A program made the translations under genes and the position numbers. From assembly GCA_029859385.1 (NCBI GenBank), contig JAOUDF010000051.1, positions 1-13,690 on the forward strand: a stretch of DNA of 13,690 nucleotides. Direction: 5' to 3'. This stretch comes from Nitrospirota bacterium (GTDB taxonomy: Bacteria > Nitrospirota > JAOUDF01). The notes under the pieces are model-generated. The model was not told the origin of the DNA. It saw only the letters and a list, made by a program, of their open reading frames with translations, and did no database searches. Shown here in pieces: positions 13,567 to 13,690 of the stretch. Every line of letters begins with the position of its first letter. Position 1 is the stretch's first letter.

Positions 13567-13690
13567 GGTGAATTCAACTCGTAAGTGCAATTTTGCAGGT
13601 GCGTTTAAGAGGCAAGCTGCTGTAGGCTCAATGCTTCTTAAACCGCCAAGTCAAAGGAGCACTTATGAGGAACTATCAGCAGCTTGCCCG
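13567..13690 (+). mobile_element. Left end of an IS30-like insertion sequence (partial)
   Basis: Similarity to the mobB upstream region stops at about 13566. What follows (GAATTCAACTCGTAAGTGCAA) has the look of IS30-family terminal repeats, from memory and not from a search. About 95 bp on, an ORF starts with a strong ribosome binding site. Two inverted repeats lie in the leader: GTTTAAGA (13603-13610) with TCTTAAAC (13636-13643), and GGCAAGCTGCTG (13611-13622) with CAGCAGCTTGCC (13677-13688). The exact left boundary, the right end and target duplication cannot be seen. Confidence 0.55.
13665..13690 (+). CDS. Transposase, probably IS30 family (first codons only)
   Basis: AAGGAG lies five bases before the ATG. 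The eight complete codons plus a partial one read MRNYQQLAR, like the N-terminus of IS30-type transposases, which often start with a similar M-x-x-Y-x-Q-L before the helix-turn-helix. The rest is outside the window. With so few residues the family is a guess; that a gene starts here is likely. Confidence 0.5.

Overview
The window most likely comes from a bacterium of the Geobacter/Desulfuromonadales group. This is an inference from gene order: ffh, rpsP, rimM, trmD, a SPOUT-type RNA methyltransferase, rplS and rnhB lie in one direction, and the protein sequences look deltaproteobacterial. No marker gene proves the taxon. The left 8.5 kb is GC-rich chromosomal core, all on the minus strand. The right 5 kb is accessory in character and less GC-rich by eye.

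Core, read right to left on the minus strand. A consensus sigma70-type promoter (TTGACA, 17 bp, TATAGT) at 5279-5307 drives ffh (SRP GTPase), rpsP (ribosomal protein S16), rimM (30S maturation), trmD (tRNA m1G37 methyltransferase), a TrmD-like SPOUT RNA methyltransferase, rplS (L19), rnhB (RNase HII) and the start of an M23-type cell-wall peptidase cut by the window edge. rimM/trmD/methyltransferase overlap. The small KH-domain gene that often sits between rpsP and rimM is absent. Three intercistronic gaps hold strong hairpins: rplS-rnhB, methyltransferase-rplS (built of 7-bp repeats) and ffh-rpsP. Upstream, mobB (molybdopterin-guanine dinucleotide biosynthesis GTPase) and glgP (glycogen/alpha-glucan phosphorylase) form a second minus-strand unit joined by a TAATG stop/start overlap.

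Accessory part. Divergent from mobB lies a large soluble hybrid histidine kinase (REC-PAS-PAS-HisKA-HATPase-degenerate REC-REC-HPt), followed by a response regulator made of a degenerate receiver plus an intact receiver and no DNA-binding domain. Together they form a full His-Asp-His-Asp phosphorelay whose output is probably a protein-protein contact.

The most notable observation is just beyond this pair. Positions 13303-13567 hold a decayed second copy of the mobB 5' end with its promoter, in the same orientation as the intact mobB at 7832-8527. It carries a one-base frameshift, is followed by a minus-strand terminator, and is cut on its other side by what looks like the left end of an IS30-like insertion sequence. 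The signalling pair is therefore bracketed by an intact mobB and a mobB remnant, which suggests gene duplication or acquisition of the cassette through recombination at mobB, followed by decay and IS insertion.
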